This document shows positions 61,563 through 64,000 of a stretch of 64,000 nt of DNA, in pieces. The stretch is from NCBI GenBank assembly GCA_947177225.1, contig CAMWTS010000004.1:1-64000 (forward strand), read 5' to 3'. The position numbers and the translations under genes are program-made. The notes under the pieces were generated by a model. It was not told where the DNA came from. It made no database searches and worked only from the letters and a program-made list of their open reading frames with translations. Each line of letters opens with the position of its first letter. Positions within the stretch are counted from its first letter, which is position 1. This DNA comes from an uncultured Alistipes sp. GTDB taxonomy: Bacteria; Bacteroidota; Bacteroidia; Bacteroidales; Rikenellaceae.

Positions 61563-61592
61563 TTTGCTTTGGGGTGATTGTATTTATCTTTG
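61563..61592 (+). promoter_or_regulatory. Orphan promoter
   Basis: TTTG (61563-61566), 18-nt spacer, TATCTTTG (61585-61592). It leads into a region without a standard ORF but with the candidate small gene below. Confidence 0.5.
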
Positions 61593-61602
61593 AAAACAAC
61601 GA

Positions 61603-61740
61603 TTGGGCATTATCGGTATCGTGGCGCAAATCCCATTGACTGCCGGTATCTCCGACGTTACGGATCCCGATCCGTTTTGTGACGGTTGCAGAGACAATCG
61701 TCCCGACCTGATCCCGGCTGGGGGCGATTCGTTATTATAG
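61603..61740 (+). CDS. Candidate small protein with TTG start
   Basis: A 45-codon open frame that begins with TTG 10 bases after the -7 box TATCTTTG and ends with TAG. The first 16 residues are hydrophobic (GIIGIVAQIPLTAG) and the rest acidic with two Cys in CDGC. An in-frame TGA at 61591-61593 fixes the upstream limit. There is no ATG; GTG at 61621 would give a 39-residue product. Support is only promoter position and protein-like composition. Confidence 0.3.
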   Translation: MGIIGIVAQIPLTAGISDVTDPDPFCDGCRDNRPDLIPAGGDSLL

Positions 61741-61806
61741 GGTATGGCGCGTGTAGTATGCCGTTTTGCCGGAAAAGGCGTATGACGTGCCTGGTGACAA
61801 GCAAAA

Positions 61807-61838
61807 ACAAGCCGTATCTTTGCTAAGATACGGCTTGT
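61807..61838 (-). terminator. Terminator of the GH3 gene
   Basis: ACAAGCCGTATCTT / AAGATACGGCTTGT with loop TGCT; on the minus strand GTTTTTGC follows. Confidence 0.88.
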
Positions 61839-61869
61839 CGGTTAACAGTTATAAGGTTTGAGAGATCGG

Positions 61870-64000
61870 TTACTCGACGCTGAACGGATAGGCTTCGCCC
61901 GAACCCGAGTCGCCGGCAACCCACAACTGGAAGTCGCCCGGCTCAACCTCGTATTTCAGGTCGCGGTTCCAAAAAGCCAGCTCGGCAACAGGCAGCTCCA
62001 TGCGCATGTGCTTGGTCTCTCCTGCGGCGAGCGATACGCGCTCGAACCGGCGCAGCTCCTTGACGGGACGAACCACCGAACCCACCAGATCGCGCGTGTA
62101 GAGCTGTACGACCTCTACGCCGTCGCGATTGCCCGTATTGCTCAGATCGAACTCCACGACAAGCGTGTCGTCCTTGCCCAGAACGGTCTTTTCGAGCGTT
62201 ATGTTGCCATATTCGAATGTCGTGTACGACAGACCGTAGCCGAACGGGAACAGAGGACCGTAACCTGTGTCGAGATAGTACGACGTGCAGCCCAGAGAAG
62301 TCTGTCCGGCATGCAGCGGTATGTCTTCGAGCAGGGTTTCGGTGCCGTTGCACGGACGTCCCGTATTGTTGTGGTTGTAGTAGAACGGAGCCTGACCGGC
62401 ATCGCGCAGGAAGGTCATGGGGGTCTTGCCCGACGGTACGGCATTGCCCTTGATAAGGTCGGCCAGAGCCTCGCCGCCCATGGTTCCGGGGTGGAACGAG
62501 TAGAGCATGGCGTCGCAGTTGGCCAGATCGCGTTCTATGGTGAGCGGACGCCCGGCTATGACTACCACGACAACCGGCTTGCCGCTCTTACGAACCTCGG
62601 CTATAAGCTCGCTCTGTGCGCCTTGCAGGTTAAGTACCGACAACGAGTGCGCCTCGCCCGAAAGTATGGCCTCCTCGCCGACGAATACGACCGCAGCATC
62701 GGCACGCTGTGCCGCAGCGCGCACCTTGGCGAAATCCTTGGTGTCGGTGTCGCGGCTGTAAGCGAGTCCCGGTTCGTAGATTACATCGTACTGCTCGCGC
62801 AGAGCCTGCAACGGTGTTACGGTGTGCTCGCTCTGGCAGTCGAACGACCATGTGCCCAGCTGATCGTAGGGAGCATCGGCCATCGGACCTGTAACCAGAA
62901 TCGTGCGGGCTTTGTCCAGAGGCAATACGGCATTGTTGTTCTGCAACAGTATGGCCGACTCCAAGGCGCTCTGCTTGGCTGCCGCAAGGTGTTCGGGCGC
63001 ATAGTCCACGCGTGCCGAGGCATCGACATCTGCGTATGGGTTGTCGAACAGTCCCAGACGGAATTTGAGTTTCAGGATATTGCGAACGGCATTGTCGATG
63101 GTCGACTCCTTGATCTTGCCCTCCTTGACCAGATCCTCGATATAAGAGATGTAGCCGAACGACATCATGTCCATGTCGACACCGGCGTTGACCGACAGCT
63201 CGGTGGCGTGTTTGAGATCCTTGGCAAAGCCGTGAGCGATCATCTCGCCCGACGAGTTCCAGTCGGTTACCACCATGCCGTCGAATCCCCATTCCTTGCG
63301 CAATATGTCTTTGAGCAGGAAGTCGTTACCGGTAGAGGGTATGCCGTCGATCTCGTTGAACGAGGTCATGAGCGTCAATGCGCCGGCATCGACACATGCC
63401 TGAAATGCGGGGAAGTAGGTGTTTCTGAGCGAACGCTCCGAGATCATTGTCGAGTTGTAGTCGCGACCGCCCTCGGCAGCACCGTAGCCCACGAAGTGCT
63501 TGATGCAAGCCGCCATGGAGGTGGGATCGGCGAAGTCGTCGCCCTGATAGCCCTTGACCATGGCCACGCCCATCTGCGTGTCGAGATAGGGATCCTCGCC
63601 CGAACCCTCGGCCACGCGTCCCCAGCGCGGGTCGCGCGCTATGTCGAGCATGGGAGAGAATGTCCAGTGTACGCCGGAGGCTGTGGCCTCGATGGCGGCT
63701 ATGCGCGCCCCCTGTTCGACGAGCTGCGGATCGAATGTCGAAGCCAGACCGAGCGGAATAGGAAATATGGTGCGGAAGCCGTGAATCACGTCGCGTCCGA
63801 CTATTACGGGTATTCCCAGACGGCTCTGCTCGACGGCAGCACGCTGTACGGCGTTGATCTCTTCGGGATTGACACAGTTGAGTATCGATCCGACCTCGCC
63901 ATTGGCAGCGGCCTCCTCCACCCAGTTGCCCGCACCTGATACCTGGTGCATCTGTCCGATCTTCTCGCGAAGGGTCATCTTCGAGAGCAACTCGTCGACC
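61870..64000 (-). CDS. GH3 beta-glucosidase-like enzyme (5' end outside the window)
   Basis: At least 710 codons of a glycoside hydrolase family 3 enzyme; the frame stays open to the right edge, so the N-terminus (probably a signal peptide) is missing. Domains in order: the (beta/alpha)8 barrel with GRDVIHGFRT and the conserved KHFVGYGAAEGGRDYNST segment, the nucleophile Asp in GFDGMVVTDWNS, the alpha/beta sandwich (ILVTGPMADAPYDQLG, VVFVGEEAILSGEAHSLS) and a C-terminal Fn3-like domain. The layout is that of BglX-type periplasmic glucosidases. Exact sugar specificity is unknown. Confidence 0.9.
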   Translation of the reverse strand, partial: VDELLSKMTLREKIGQMHQVSGAGNWVEEAAANGEVGSILNCVNPEEINAVQRAAVEQSRLGIPVIVGRDVIHGFRTIFPIPLGLASTFDPQLVEQGARIAAIEATASGVHWTFSPMLDIARDPRWGRVAEGSGEDPYLDTQMGVAMVKGYQGDDFADPTSMAACIKHFVGYGAAEGGRDYNSTMISERSLRNTYFPAFQACVDAGALTLMTSFNEIDGIPSTGNDFLLKDILRKEWGFDGMVVTDWNSSGEMIAHGFAKDLKHATELSVNAGVDMDMMSFGYISYIEDLVKEGKIKESTIDNAVRNILKLKFRLGLFDNPYADVDASARVDYAPEHLAAAKQSALESAILLQNNNAVLPLDKARTILVTGPMADAPYDQLGTWSFDCQSEHTVTPLQALREQYDVIYEPGLAYSRDTDTKDFAKVRAAAQRADAAVVFVGEEAILSGEAHSLSVLNLQGAQSELIAEVRKSGKPVVVVVIAGRPLTIERDLANCDAMLYSFHPGTMGGEALADLIKGNAVPSGKTPMTFLRDAGQAPFYYNHNNTGRPCNGTETLLEDIPLHAGQTSLGCTSYYLDTGYGPLFPFGYGLSYTTFEYGNITLEKTVLGKDDTLVVEFDLSNTGNRDGVEVVQLYTRDLVGSVVRPVKELRRFERVSLAAGETKHMRMELPVAELAFWNRDLKYEVEPGDFQLWVAGDSGSGEAYPFSVE

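Noticed and set aside
61858..63939. 693-codon plus-strand frame opposite the GH3 gene
   Set aside because: Antisense shadow; the GH3 motifs are on the minus strand and have a terminator on that side.

Overview
The window is chromosomal DNA of a Bacteroidota member, most likely a gut Bacteroidales species close to Alistipes (Rikenellaceae). The reasons are the MurF-Alr fusion, a complete Na+-translocating NQR operon, promoters of the Bacteroidota type (-33 TTTG, about 20 nt, -7 TAnnTTTG), almost no Shine-Dalgarno sites, many lipoproteins, and secreted enzymes that act on host or plant glycans (sulfatase, GH127, GH109, GH3). The genus is inferred from gene content, not proven. It is almost all ordinary core genome; I see no prophage, insertion sequence, CRISPR array or defence island.

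Layout. 1-540: dispersed repeats. 571-4064 (minus): tRNA-His, a CocE-type hydrolase and a serine-type sulfatase lipoprotein. 4403-5686: purA. 6280-8558 (minus): a small secreted DUF3244-like protein and a membrane-spanning TPR protein with a C-terminal HTH-like region. 8735-11557 (minus): an LptD-like outer-membrane protein, divergent from a long plus-strand run (11689-26582): amidase, MCE/MlaD protein, mutS2, murF-alr, an RsmI-like methyltransferase, grpE, dnaJ, a small membrane protein, mutL, rhomboid protease, an EEP-family protein, a YhcH-family protein and an Fn3 lipoprotein. 26670-29781 (minus): aspA and a DUF4301 gene. 29864-38266 (plus): murB, tilS, holA, a degenerate class IV aminotransferase, a coiled-coil membrane protein, coaD, lpxD, ruvC and a TlpA-like thioredoxin lipoprotein; then tRNA-Arg. 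38998-43385 (minus): GH127, a 2-hydroxyacid dehydrogenase, tcdA and tatD. 43547-49454: nqrABCDEF. 50636-57827 (plus): ftsY, a DUF4919-like gene, rimO, a ZapB-like gene, zapA, a structured RNA (possibly 6S), a GH109-like lipoprotein and rny. 58480-59963 (minus): a ferredoxin and serS. 60255-61740 (plus): an OmpA-like protein, a small conserved protein and a candidate small ORF. 61870-64000 (minus): a GH3 glycosidase cut by the window edge.

How the genes fit together. Cell-envelope building is spread through the window (murB, murF-alr, lpxD, LptD-like, MlaD-like, amidase, OmpA-like, coaD), with DNA maintenance (mutS2, mutL, holA, ruvC), RNA and translation functions (tilS, rimO, tcdA, rny, serS, two tRNAs), protein folding and targeting (grpE, dnaJ, ftsY) and sodium-based respiration (nqr). 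The secreted hydrolases supply sugars.

The least explained parts are four non-coding clusters (1-500, 38517-38930, 49456-50290, 57852-58380). They are built from REPIN-like and longer palindromic repeats whose hairpin arms differ between copies but stay complementary. Other points of interest are a co-varying palindrome on the -33 box of three promoters, the TPR/DUF3244 pair, the structured RNA after zapA, and a possible 45-codon gene behind a good promoter at 61585.
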